The notes beneath the pieces were generated by a model that was not told the DNA's origin, searched no databases, and worked only from the letters and a program-made list of their open reading frames with translations. The position numbers were made by a program, and so were the translations under genes. Shown piece by piece: positions 35,388 through 43,092 of a DNA stretch of 64,000 bases (position 1 is its first letter; every line of letters starts with the position of its first letter). Origin of the DNA: Acidobacteriota bacterium (GTDB taxonomy: Bacteria > Acidobacteriota > Vicinamibacteria > Vicinamibacterales > UBA8438); assembly GCA_011523845.1 (NCBI GenBank), contig WTFV01000251.1:1-64000 (forward strand), read 5' to 3'.

Positions 35388-35854
35388 CGGCAGCGCTCAT
35401 CACGGCGACCGTCCTGGGGATCGGCGGCCTTGCGTACACTACCGTTCTCGGTTTCCTGGCGTCGGCCCCGCACCAGCTCTCCCGCCACGTGACCTTCGCG
35501 ATCTTCTTCACGTTGATCACGCTGCTGGCGCACTCGATGACGATGTTCTACCTGATCGGCAAGGGCAAGGCGATTCGCGAGGCGGTGACCGAAGGGGGGC
35601 TGTCCGACGAGCTGCACCTGGCGGTGGCCCGCGCCCGCCGTCCCGTTTTCTCGATCGGGACGCTGGCCATGGGGCTCACGATGCTCGCGGCCATTCTCGG
35701 AGGCGGCGTCGACACCGATGTCCTGCCGGTCGTCGTGCACTCGATGCCGGCCCTGGCTTCGCTCGCAGCCAACCTGCTGGCGTTTCGCGCCGAGCTGACC
35801 GCCCTGGCCACCGCGGCGGACTCCGTGACCGAAGTCAACCGGTTGCTGGATTGA
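35384..35854 (+). CDS. Hypothetical membrane protein
   Basis: This is a 156-residue protein with about four hydrophobic spans (residues 4-25, 38-60, 88-108 and 115-132). The loop KGKAIREAVTEGGLSDELH lies between spans two and three. I do not recognise a family. The start overlaps the PHP gene (ATGA) and the end overlaps the following HAD gene (TTGA), so it sits in the middle of a three-gene coupled unit. Confidence 0.75.
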   Translation: MTAALITATVLGIGGLAYTTVLGFLASAPHQLSRHVTFAIFFTLITLLAHSMTMFYLIGKGKAIREAVTEGGLSDELHLAVARARRPVFSIGTLAMGLTMLAAILGGGVDTDVLPVVVHSMPALASLAANLLAFRAELTALATAADSVTEVNRLLD

Positions 35855-36534
35855 CCCGACTCCTGCTCTTCGACATCGACGGCACGCTGCTGCTCTCGGG
35901 CGGCGCCGGGACGCGCGCCCTGAATCGGACCTTCGAGGAGCTGTTCGGCGTCGAGGGCGCGTTCGCCGGCATTCCGGTAGCCGGCCGGACGGATCCGATC
36001 ATCCTCGACGACGCACTCGAGCGTGCCGGCATCCGGGCCGATGCGGACGGGCGCGCCAGATTCCTCGCCCGCTACTGCCAGCACTTCGAGCGGGAGATCC
36101 TCCTTCCGGGACCCCGCAAGGGGCTCATGCCCGGGGTCCGCCGGCTGCTCGACCGGCTCCAGCATACGCCCGGCGTGGTCTGTGCGCTGCTGACCGGCAA
36201 CGTCGCCCGGGCGGCCCGCATCAAGCTGGAGCACTTCGAGGTCCGGCGTTACTTCGCCTGCGGCGCGTACGGTGACGATGCGCCCCGGCGCGACGATCTC
36301 GTGCCAATCGCCGTGGAGCGGGCCAGACGCATCGGCATCGACGTGGACTCGCCGGGCGCGGCCGTCGTCATCGGGGACACGCCCCTCGACCTGCAGTGCG
36401 CCCGGGCCGCCGGCGCCCGCGCCGTCTGCGTGGCGACCGGTTCGTTCAGCACGGAGGAGCTGCGGCGGGCGGGGGCCGATGCGGTACTCCCGGACCTGGC
36501 GGATCCGGAGTGCTTCCTGGCCGCCGTCGGCTGA
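35851..36534 (+). CDS. HAD-superfamily phosphatase (phosphoglycolate phosphatase-like)
   Basis: This is a 227-residue HAD hydrolase with motif I LLLFDIDGTLLL at residues 4-15, a cap domain, motif II ALLTGNVARAARIKLE and motif IV AVVIGDTPLDLQCARAAG. The substrate is undetermined; Gph-like enzymes act on 2-phosphoglycolate. I use the TTG at 35851, which overlaps the upstream stop (TTGA), because the protein would otherwise lack its first strand. A dispersed 103-bp repeat and tRNA-Sec follow it. Confidence 0.87.
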   Translation: MTRLLLFDIDGTLLLSGGAGTRALNRTFEELFGVEGAFAGIPVAGRTDPIILDDALERAGIRADADGRARFLARYCQHFEREILLPGPRKGLMPGVRRLLDRLQHTPGVVCALLTGNVARAARIKLEHFEVRRYFACGAYGDDAPRRDDLVPIAVERARRIGIDVDSPGAAVVIGDTPLDLQCARAAGARAVCVATGSFSTEELRRAGADAVLPDLADPECFLAAVG

Positions 36535-36562
36535 GACGGACCTCCTCGGCGCCCGGCGGCCG

Positions 36563-36665
36563 GGAGCTTGCGCCGCCGAACGCAGCGGAGCGCGAAGTGC
36601 TGCGGCGCAAGGTCATGGAGGGGGGGATGGGCCGAAACGCCGAGCCGGCGAGGCGTTTCGGGGCG
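36563..36665 (+). repeat. Dispersed 103-bp repeat, copy 2 (family D)
   Basis: It matches the reverse complement of 13371-13472 along its length. Inverted repeats: CTTGCGCCGC (36568) with GCGGCGCAAG (36602), and CCGAAACGCC with GGCGTTTCGG. It lies between the HAD gene and the 3' end of tRNA-Sec, 16 bases from the tRNA. A looser relative (GGGAGCTGGCGCCGGGGAAC) occurs near 63210. Confidence 0.9.
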
Positions 36666-36681
36666 CTGGCCGGGGCCGAGA

Positions 36682-36778
36682 TGGCGGAAGCGCCTGGGAG
36701 TCGAACCCAGCCCCCCCGCGCCAGCGGGGAGCGACCGATTTTGAAGACCGGGAGGGCCACCGGGCCCCGTTCGCTTCC
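36682..36778 (-). tRNA. selC: tRNA-Sec (anticodon TCA)
   Basis: The minus strand folds as a 97-nt selenocysteine tRNA including encoded CCA. The 5' end GGAAGCG pairs with CGCTTCC, followed by GCCA. The anticodon loop CTTCAAA has TCA (36742-36744 on the plus strand reads TGA). A long variable arm CCCCGC/GCGGGG and a T arm CTGGG-TTCGACT-CCCAG are present. The length and GCCA end match bacterial SelC. It inserts selenocysteine at UGA with SelB and a SECIS element; SelA, SelB and SelD are not in this window. Confidence 0.95.
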
Positions 36779-36948
36779 CCCGCGACTGACGGTTTGCTGG
36801 ACGGAGCGGGTGGAACAGATCGTACGCCTGCCCGAAGACGCACGGCGACCGGGTCGCGCATGTTCCTGAGCGGACCCAGGCGTCACGGTCTGCCGGAGAT
36901 GCAAGCTGGGGGCGGCGGATCTCTGTCGGTGGGACAGGGATGCGCCGA

Positions 36949-37155
36949 CTAGCTTTCGAGCAGGCGAACCTCGCCGGCGCGCGGTCCCTTCTCCGACTGT
37001 TCGGGAGTGAACTCGACGCGCTGGCCTTCGCGCAGGAGCTCGAACACCGCGCTGCGCACCGCACTGCGGTGGAAGAAGTGCTCGATACCCCCCTCGTCGC
37101 GAATGAACCCGAAACCCTTGTCAATCAACAGACGTGCGATAGTGCCGCTCGGCAT
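36949..37155 (-). CDS. Cold-shock domain protein (CspA family)
   Basis: This is a complete 68-residue OB-fold protein with RNP1 KGFGFIRDEGG (about 12-22) and RNP2-like HFFHRSAV (about 26-33). GQRVEFTPEQSEKGPRAGEV is the conserved end. Csp proteins bind single-stranded RNA and DNA as RNA chaperones. GGAGGA lies about five bases before the ATG. A good promoter at 37303-37331 implies an untranslated leader of about 140 nt, as is typical for cold-shock genes. Confidence 0.94.
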   Translation of the reverse strand: MPSGTIARLLIDKGFGFIRDEGGIEHFFHRSAVRSAVFELLREGQRVEFTPEQSEKGPRAGEVRLLES

Positions 37156-37302
37156 GCCGTTCCTCCGCGGGAGCGCGCCTCCAATGAACCGGCGAACCCG
37201 CGCTCCCCTGAGCCGCCTGCACCCGCGTCGCCGTCCCCGTCGGAAGACCCGGTGAGCGGGGTTCCAGACGGCCTCGACACGGATACGTAATCGGAAGCAG
37301 GC

Positions 37303-37331
37303 AGTCTAGTAACGTCGCCGTGAGAAGTCAA
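37303..37331 (-). promoter_or_regulatory. Sigma-70-type promoter of the cold-shock gene
   Basis: On the minus strand TTGACT (37326-37331) and TAGACT (37303-37308) are exactly 17 bp apart. Transcription would start near 37296, leaving about 140 nt of leader before the ATG at 37155. No other gene fits in that leader. Confidence 0.75.
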
Positions 37332-37365
37332 CCGGTTTGAGTCCCGCGAGTCCCGCCGGGCACCC

Positions 37366-37578
37366 TCACGACTGGCCCGTGTCGGCGGTCGCCGGTTTCG
37401 GCGGCTGGGGCTTCGGTTTCCTGGGGGGCGGGTACGTGGTCCAGAAGTTCCGCCCGCAGGCCGCGCATTGCCAGAACTGCTGGGGCGGCCACGGCTGCCC
37501 GGGCGCGGGATCTCGAAGTTCCATCTGTTGCCCGCACCGCTGGCAGCGGATCCGGATGTCCACGTCGCCGTTGCTCAT
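37366..37578 (-). CDS. Small zinc-ribbon protein
   Basis: This is a 70-residue protein if started at ATG 37578. Two cysteine pairs, CQRCGQQM and CAACGRNF, about 30 residues apart, form a zinc ribbon, followed by a proline-rich tail (TTYPPPRKPKPQPPKP). It has no recognised partner. The start is supported by TTGAAA-17-TAGAAT directly upstream, placing the -10 seven bases before ATG; this implies a leaderless message. The frame is open further upstream, but those residues come from repeat DNA. Confidence 0.7.
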   Translation of the reverse strand: MSNGDVDIRIRCQRCGQQMELRDPAPGQPWPPQQFWQCAACGRNFWTTYPPPRKPKPQPPKPATADTGQS

Positions 37579-37585
37579 GGCGCTG

Positions 37586-37614
37586 ATTCTAGTGCCGCGC
37601 CGCGCCGGTTTCAA
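37586..37614 (-). promoter_or_regulatory. Promoter giving a probably leaderless zinc-ribbon mRNA
   Basis: On the minus strand TTGAAA (37609-37614) and TAGAAT (37586-37591) are 17 bp apart. The -10 ends seven bases before the ATG at 37578, so the transcript should start at or within a base of the start codon. Confidence 0.65.
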
Positions 37615-37680
37615 CCGCGCCGGCCGGCGACGCTTTCCGGGGCAGGAGCCGGCGTCGCGGAACGGCGCTTTCCGGGGCAC

Positions 37681-37760
37681 GAGTCGGCGTCGTGGGACGA
37701 CGCGGACTGCTGGAGGATTGGTTGGGCGGCAAGGGAAGCCGCAGGCGACGCGTTCCGGGC
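37681..37760 (+). repeat. Dispersed hairpin repeat (family C, copy 3)
   Basis: AGTCGGCGTCG pairs with CGACGCGGACT around TGGGA, with one internal mismatch. About 25 bases further on, AAGCCGCAGGCGACGCG matches the tail seen at 47756 and, more loosely, 58617. Compared with copy 1 a C-G pair has become T-A in the stem, a compensatory change. It lies between the zinc-ribbon gene and the MobA-like gene. Confidence 0.75.
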
Positions 37761-37772
37761 TACCATCGTGCG

Positions 37773-38408
37773 GTGATCGTCCCGGGCATCATCCTGACCG
37801 GCGGCCGGTCTTCGCGCATGGGACGTCCCAAGGCGCTCCTGCCGGCCGACGAGCGGGATACGTTCGTCAGCCGACTGGTGCGCACCTTCCGCGGCGCCGG
37901 CGTCGGCGAAGTGGTCGTCGTCGCCGCTGTCGGCGGCCCGGTCGACGCCATCCGCTCCGCGCTGGCCGGCGTCCCGCCGGCGCCGCGCATCGTGCTCAAC
38001 CCGGATCCGTCGCGCGGGCAGCTCTCGTCGCTGCTCACGGGTCTCGAGGCGATCGATCGCCCCGGCGTCGACGCGCTGCTGATGACGCTCGTCGATATTC
38101 CGCTGGTCGCCGCGTCCACGGTCCGCGCCCTGCTCGACGCGCATGGGCGATCCCGGGCGCCGATCGTGCGACCGTCGCGGCCGGCGGATGCCGCGCACGG
38201 GCATCCGGTCATCTTCGATCGGGCGGTGTTCGACGACCTGCGCGGCGCCGACCCGCGCGCGGGAGCCAGGTCGGTGGTCCGCGCACGCGCGACGGACATC
38301 GAGAACGTTGCCGTCGACGACCAGGGGGCTTTTCTCGATATCGACACGCCGGCCGACTACCGTCGCGCTCTCGGCCGGCCGATCCCCGTCGATCCGCCGG
38401 CGCGTTGA
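37773..38408 (+). CDS. MobA/MocA-like nucleotidyltransferase
   Basis: This is a 211-residue GT-A-fold nucleotidyltransferase. GIILTGGRSSRMGRPKALLP (residues 5-24) is the nucleotide-binding signature with the conserved lysine. LLMTLVDIPLVAASTV holds the metal-binding aspartate and proline, and HGHPVIFDRAVFDDL matches MocA-type molybdenum-cofactor cytidylyl- or guanylyltransferases. Given fdhE and moaDE nearby a Mo-cofactor role is likely, but a sugar-nucleotide role is not excluded. GTG 37773 is the start that gives the exact first strand; the longer frame would include repeat DNA. Confidence 0.85.
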   Translation: MIVPGIILTGGRSSRMGRPKALLPADERDTFVSRLVRTFRGAGVGEVVVVAAVGGPVDAIRSALAGVPPAPRIVLNPDPSRGQLSSLLTGLEAIDRPGVDALLMTLVDIPLVAASTVRALLDAHGRSRAPIVRPSRPADAAHGHPVIFDRAVFDDLRGADPRAGARSVVRARATDIENVAVDDQGAFLDIDTPADYRRALGRPIPVDPPAR

Positions 38409-38433
38409 TCGGATGCGCGCGGTCTCCTAAAAT
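38405..38433 (+). promoter_or_regulatory. Promoter of tRNA-Ala
   Basis: TTGATC (38405-38410) and TAAAAT (38428-38433) are 17 bp apart. The start of transcription would be near 38440, about 22 bases before the mature tRNA. The -35 overlaps the stop of the MobA-like gene. Confidence 0.75.
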
Positions 38434-38461
38434 GGAGACGAGGCGGGCGGCCGCCGCACGT

Positions 38462-38537
38462 GGGCCAGTGGCGCAGTTGGGAGCGCGCGTGAATGGCATT
38501 CACGAGGTCACGGGTTCGAACCCCGTCTGGTCCACCA
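38462..38537 (+). tRNA. tRNA-Ala (anticodon GGC)
   Basis: This is a 76-nt tRNA with encoded CCA. The acceptor GGGCCAG pairs with CTGGTCC. The anticodon stem is CGTGA/TCACG with loop ATGGCAT, anticodon GGC at 38495-38497. The T arm is CGGGTTCGAACCCCG. The D loop contains GTTGGGA. All arms pair well, so the gene appears functional. Confidence 0.95.
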
Positions 38538-38559
38538 CCACTTCCTCCGTTCCACGCCG

Positions 38560-39711
38560 TCAGTAGACGGTGAAGATGCGCTGAATCTCGGCGCCGTCAC
38601 GGGTCCTGGTCAGGGCCAGCATCAACAGGACGCGGGCCTTCAGCGGTGAGAGATCCTCGCCGGACACGCGGTGGTACGACCCGGCGGACGGCGCCGCGGG
38701 TCCGCCCCGCGCGGCGCCGGGACGCCGGATCCGGGCGGGTACGCGGCCGCCCCCGGTTCTCGTGGTGATGACGACCGCCACGTTGTCGGCGATGACCTCG
38801 TCGATGGCGTCGGCCTGCGCCGGCGTGGTTGCGCCCGCACCCGCGCCGGCGATGACGATGCCCTGCGCGCCGAGGTCGCGCGCCGCCCGAACGAGGTCGC
38901 CGGAGGCGCCGACGTAGCTCGTCAGGAGCGCCACGCGCGGCAGACGATCGATCCGCGAGACATCGAACTCGGTCCGCCTCGTGTGACGGCGGACAGGCCG
39001 TCGAAAAAACTCTATGCGGTCCGCATCGACGACACCGAGCAGTCCGCGGCGCCCGGACTCGAAGCTGTCCATCCGCTGCGCGTCCGCCTTGCGCACGTCG
39101 CGCGCGGCATGGATTTCCCCGTTGATGACGACCACGACGCCGCGGCCGCGGGAGGCCGGGGCGGCGGCGACCCGGATGCCGTCCAGCAGGTTGGCGGCGC
39201 CGTCGTAGCCGGGGGTGGCCGGCGCGCGCATCGCGCCGACGACAACCAGCGGCCGGTCGGTCCGGACGGTCAGGTGGAGGAAGTAGGCGGTTTCCTCGAG
39301 GGTATCCGTCCCGCTCGTGACCACCATGCCGGTCAGATCGTTGCGGGTCGCGAAGAGCCGGTTGAGCCGTCGCGCGAGATCGAGCCAGTGTCCGACCGTG
39401 AGGGAGCTGCTCGGAAGGTTGGCGAACTGTTCGGTTTCGATCGCGGCATGGCGCTCGGCCGCCGGTATCAGCGCGGCCAGCTCTCTCGCCGTCAGCCGGC
39501 CGGCCGGATGATTGGCTATCGTGCCCCCGGTGGCGACGATGCGAACGGTGGGGCGCGAACGGAACTGCTCGCCTTCGGCAGGGACCGGCGCCGCCGCCAG
39601 CCAGACGCCGGCTGCGGCCGCCAACCCGTGGTGAATGCCCCATGCGATGCGGGTCAAGCCGCGGCTACTATACCGAATCCGCGACCGAATCCGGCGCCAC
39701 GCCATGCGCAT
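38560..39711 (-). CDS. Periplasmic type II L-asparaginase
   Basis: This 383-residue enzyme hydrolyses asparagine to aspartate and ammonia. Both catalytic threonine motifs are present: VRIVATGGTIANHPAG (about 56-71) and MVVTSGTDTLEETAYFL (about 127-143). INGEIHAARDVRKAD and VTSYVGASGD-like residues follow. A signal peptide (AWGIHHGLAAAAGVWLAAAP) precedes the enzyme. The ATG at 39711 overlaps the upstream gene by 44 bases; a TTG at 39657 would avoid overlap and still keep the signal, so the start is uncertain. Confidence 0.92.
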   Translation of the reverse strand: MRMAWRRIRSRIRYSSRGLTRIAWGIHHGLAAAAGVWLAAAPVPAEGEQFRSRPTVRIVATGGTIANHPAGRLTARELAALIPAAERHAAIETEQFANLPSSSLTVGHWLDLARRLNRLFATRNDLTGMVVTSGTDTLEETAYFLHLTVRTDRPLVVVGAMRAPATPGYDGAANLLDGIRVAAAPASRGRGVVVVINGEIHAARDVRKADAQRMDSFESGRRGLLGVVDADRIEFFRRPVRRHTRRTEFDVSRIDRLPRVALLTSYVGASGDLVRAARDLGAQGIVIAGAGAGATTPAQADAIDEVIADNVAVVITTRTGGGRVPARIRRPGAARGGPAAPSAGSYHRVSGEDLSPLKARVLLMLALTRTRDGAEIQRIFTVY

Positions 39712-39895
39712 GCGAGAGCCAGACGACGAGTGCTTCGAGCGCTTCGCGCGGCGTGGCGCCGTAGAACGGCATCAGGGCGGTCGGGACGCCCCCGGTGCGA
39801 GCGAGGCAGGCTCGCCAGCGCCCCCCCAGAGCGGGGGTGACCTCGACGACGTACCGCTGGCCGCCGATGGTCTCTTCGAAGCGGTGAGTGGTCAA
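39668..39895 (-). CDS. Small hypothetical protein upstream of asparaginase
   Basis: From TTG 39895 the frame encodes 75 residues (THRFEETIGGQRYVVEVTPA, then LMPFYGATPREALEALVVWL). The frame stays open to an ATG at 40120, but the extra residues look non-coding. The protein has a beta-strand start and an amphipathic helical end, with no cysteine and no signal. I recognise no named family. The bases between 39896 and 40149 hold no other feature I can support. Confidence 0.55.
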   Translation of the reverse strand: MTTHRFEETIGGQRYVVEVTPALGGRWRACLARTGGVPTALMPFYGATPREALEALVVWLSHAHGVAPDSVADSV

Positions 39896-40149
39896 GGGCC
39901 TGTCGAGGGTTGGTCGCTTCCCGCCGAGCGCAGACGCGGGAGATTCTATTGAGCCGACCGAATCGATCAAGCGAAGGCGCAGACGAATGCCGCGTCCACA
40001 GGCGCCGGCTGCGCCAAAGGGCCGGCGGATCCGTGCGAAACAAAATTGCGTCCGCCGGAAATCCACCGGCCGTGCACAGTTCATCCACAGCATTTCCGCA
40101 GGCCCCGTTCGGGAGTGCACGTGGAGTCGGACGGCGAGGAGGTTCGTGA

Positions 40150-43092
40150 ATGCGGCGATCGGGCGATGGAGCCGGCGGGCGCGTCGCGATCACCCCGCGC
40201 GAGACCCGCCTGCTGCGGGCCCGGACGCTCCGAGCCTTCCAGCGGGCCATCGTCCGAGCGGTCGACGCATCGCGCGGCGCGTCACCGGCGCCGGTAGTCG
40301 TGTTGACGCCGACGCGGGCGGCAACCGGGCAGTTGCGCCGCACGCTCGACGCCGCCGGGGTGGACCGTCAGGCCGTCCTGCTCACGCGAAGCGAGTGCTA
40401 CGAGTGGTTGCGCGAACGAGCCGGGCCCTGTCCGCCGCTGTTGACGCCGGTGCAGCGCGAGGTGGTCGGCAGGGGGGCGGCTGCCGACGCGCTCGCCGCG
40501 GGCAGCAACCCGCCGTTCAGGTTGCGCCCCGGGATCGTCGCGGCGTTGCTGGCGTTCTACGACGATCTGCGGCGTCACCGCCGGTCGGTCGACGCGTTCG
40601 AGCGGCTCATGGTCGAGGAACTCGATGCGAGCGCGGATCTCGATCGCGGCGCGCGGCGGTTGTTGCTGCAGACCCGTTTCCTGGTGGCGGCCTTCCGCGC
40701 CTACGACCGCCGGCTCGACGCCTCCCCGGGCCTTGACGAGCACCGACTTCGGGAGCGGCTGCTGGCCGTCGAAGCGTCGCCGCCGGTGTCCGAAATGGTC
40801 GTGACCGTGCCCGATCATGTCGCCCAGGCGGGGGGGCTGTACCCGGCGGACTTCGATCTGCTGGCCCGTCTCCCGCGACTGGCGCGGATCACCCTGATCG
40901 CGACCGACGCAATGCTCGACAGCGGATACCGGGAACGGCTCGAAGACCTCCTGCCCGGGCTGACCGAGTCGCGGGCCGAGTCGAACGACGGCCGGCCCGC
41001 CGCGATCGTGGTGCCCGACGTTGCTGACGCCGGATCCTGCTTCGTCCGGCGCGATCGCGAGGAGGAGCTCCGCGGGATTGCGCGGCAGGTGAGCCGCATG
41101 GTTGCGGTCGACGGGCGCCGGCCCGCGTCCGCCGCGGTGGTGGTGCAGCGCCCCCTGCCGTACCTGTATCTCGCGCCCTCCGTTTTCGGCGACGACGGGC
41201 TTCCGGTGCGAGCCGGCGACGCCTTGCCGCTGGCCGTCGAGCCGTACGCGGCGGCCGTCGATCTCGTTGTCACGTTCGCGGCGAGCGGCTTTCGGCAGCG
41301 GCCCGCGGTGGAGCTGCTGCGGTCGCCGCACTTCGGATTCGACGCGGGCGGCGCGCCGCCCGCCGCCGCGATCGCGGCGCTCGACCGCGCGCTGTCGGAG
41401 ATCGGGTTCGCCGGGGGCTGGGAGGCGCTGAACCGGTGCGCCGAGGCGTGGCAGCCGGCGACGGGGATCCGACAGGCGGCGCTCGCCGCCCTGCGCTGTG
41501 TGCTCGCGGCGGCCGACGAGCTGCGACCGCTGCTGAGTCCGCGACCGCTCGCGGACCAGATCGCGACGCTCCGGTCCTTCCTGGAGCACCACGCCCGCGA
41601 CACCGGCGCCGGCGAGGGCGATGCCGCGCGCCGCGCCACGGAAGCGCGGGCACGGGTGTGGCGGGGGCTGGAAGCGCTCGGCGCGGCGGATCGGTCGTTG
41701 AACCGTCCCGGCAGTGCGGTCGGCGTCGCCGAGGTGGCGTCCATCGTGCGCAGGTGGACGGAGAGTCAGACGTTTCGTTCCCGGGCGCCGGTCGAGGGCG
41801 TCCATCTCGTCGACGTCCAGGCAGCGGCGTACGGTCGGTTCGACGACGTGTTCATCGCGGGTCTCGTCGAGTCGGAATGGCCGGGGCGCAAGAGCCGCAA
41901 CATCTTCTATCCGGGTGGCCTGCTCGCCGGCCTCGGCTGGCCGCGGGAACGTGACCGGCAGCGGGCCGCGCGCGCCGCATTCCACGATCTCCTGGGTCTT
42001 GCCACCGAACGCATCTGGCTCTCGACCTTCAATCTGGAGGACGACGCAATCGTCGCCGCCTCGCCGCTTCTCGAGGACCTCGACGGCACGCGGCTCGAAC
42101 GGATTCCCGCGCCGGGGCCCGGCGACGCATCGCGGGGAGGCTCGGCAGCGCGCGTCGAGGAGGCGCTCGGCCGCCGCTGGCGGGCGCTGCGCGTCGAACG
42201 CGCTTCCCGGTCGGATCACGCCGGCGGGTGGGCGAGCGGACTGGCCGGGCCCCAACCCGAACGGCCCTGCACGGTGAGCTCGCTGGAGCGCTACGCCGCC
42301 TGTCCGTTCCAGTATTTTGCCGCCCACACGCTCGGTCTGGAGGCGGAGCGCCCGCCGGAGCGGACGATGACCGCCGAAGGGCGCGGGCGGTTCCTGCACC
42401 GGGTGTTCGAGTCCTTCTTCCGGGGCTGGCAGGCGGCCGGCCAGGGGCCGGTGACGCTGGCCAACCTCGACGTCGCGCTCGAGCGCTTCACCGTGGCGGC
42501 GGAGCACGCCCTCGACGGGCTGCCGCCGGTAGACCGGGCCGTGGCTCGCGGATGGCTGCTGGGGTCCGCCGCCGCGCCCGGTCTGGCCGAGCGCGTGTTC
42601 GTCGCGGAGATCGAAGGACAGACCGGGGTCGTCGAACGGTTGCTCGAGTACCGCGTCGACGGGCGTTTCGAGCTCGGGCGCCCGCCGGCTCGCCGGACGG
42701 TGGCCATCCGTGGCGTGGTCGACCGCATCGACCTGTATGCGGACCGCACGTTGCGGGTCATCGACTACAAGGCGAGTCGGCCCCCGCATCCCTCGCGGGC
42801 GTTGCAGCTCCCGGTCTACGCGAGCTGCGCCGAGCGGCAGTTGCGCGCCGAACGAGGGCAGGAGTGGCGTGCGACCGAGGCGCTCTACGTCGCCTTCGGC
42901 GATCCCCGCCTGCAGGTGTCGGTGCCCGGGGGAGACATCCGCAGGGCGATCGCCGACGGCGAGACGCGGGTCGTGGAGCTGGTGGAGGCGATAGAGGCGG
43001 GCGAGTATCCGGCGCGGCCGGTCGATCGCGCACTGTGCGCGTCCTGCGCCTTCCCGACCGTCTGCCGCAAGGACCATGTCGGCGAAGCGTAG
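40150..43092 (+). CDS. AddB-like PD-(D/E)XK nuclease/helicase-like recombination protein
   Basis: This is a 980-residue protein with the architecture of AddB, the partner of AddA in double-strand break resection. The N-terminal helicase-like region lacks a visible Walker A (VVVLTPTRAATGQ). The C-terminal nuclease has YAACPFQYF, GRFLHRVFESFF, GVVDRIDLYADRTLRVIDYK with the D...DYK residues, then QLPVYA. The iron-sulfur cysteines are one in YAACPF and three in CASCAFPTVC, the four-cysteine arrangement of AddB. GAGGAGG lies seven bases before the ATG. It overlaps the following helicase gene by 17 bases. Confidence 0.88.
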   Translation: MRRSGDGAGGRVAITPRETRLLRARTLRAFQRAIVRAVDASRGASPAPVVVLTPTRAATGQLRRTLDAAGVDRQAVLLTRSECYEWLRERAGPCPPLLTPVQREVVGRGAAADALAAGSNPPFRLRPGIVAALLAFYDDLRRHRRSVDAFERLMVEELDASADLDRGARRLLLQTRFLVAAFRAYDRRLDASPGLDEHRLRERLLAVEASPPVSEMVVTVPDHVAQAGGLYPADFDLLARLPRLARITLIATDAMLDSGYRERLEDLLPGLTESRAESNDGRPAAIVVPDVADAGSCFVRRDREEELRGIARQVSRMVAVDGRRPASAAVVVQRPLPYLYLAPSVFGDDGLPVRAGDALPLAVEPYAAAVDLVVTFAASGFRQRPAVELLRSPHFGFDAGGAPPAAAIAALDRALSEIGFAGGWEALNRCAEAWQPATGIRQAALAALRCVLAAADELRPLLSPRPLADQIATLRSFLEHHARDTGAGEGDAARRATEARARVWRGLEALGAADRSLNRPGSAVGVAEVASIVRRWTESQTFRSRAPVEGVHLVDVQAAAYGRFDDVFIAGLVESEWPGRKSRNIFYPGGLLAGLGWPRERDRQRAARAAFHDLLGLATERIWLSTFNLEDDAIVAASPLLEDLDGTRLERIPAPGPGDASRGGSAARVEEALGRRWRALRVERASRSDHAGGWASGLAGPQPERPCTVSSLERYAACPFQYFAAHTLGLEAERPPERTMTAEGRGRFLHRVFESFFRGWQAAGQGPVTLANLDVALERFTVAAEHALDGLPPVDRAVARGWLLGSAAAPGLAERVFVAEIEGQTGVVERLLEYRVDGRFELGRPPARRTVAIRGVVDRIDLYADRTLRVIDYKASRPPHPSRALQLPVYASCAERQLRAERGQEWRATEALYVAFGDPRLQVSVPGGDIRRAIADGETRVVELVEAIEAGEYPARPVDRALCASCAFPTVCRKDHVGEA

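Noticed and set aside
36530..36960. Selenoprotein gene next to tRNA-Sec
   Set aside because: Frames around the tRNA do not continue through a TGA into recognisable protein, and the nearby genes end in ordinary places.
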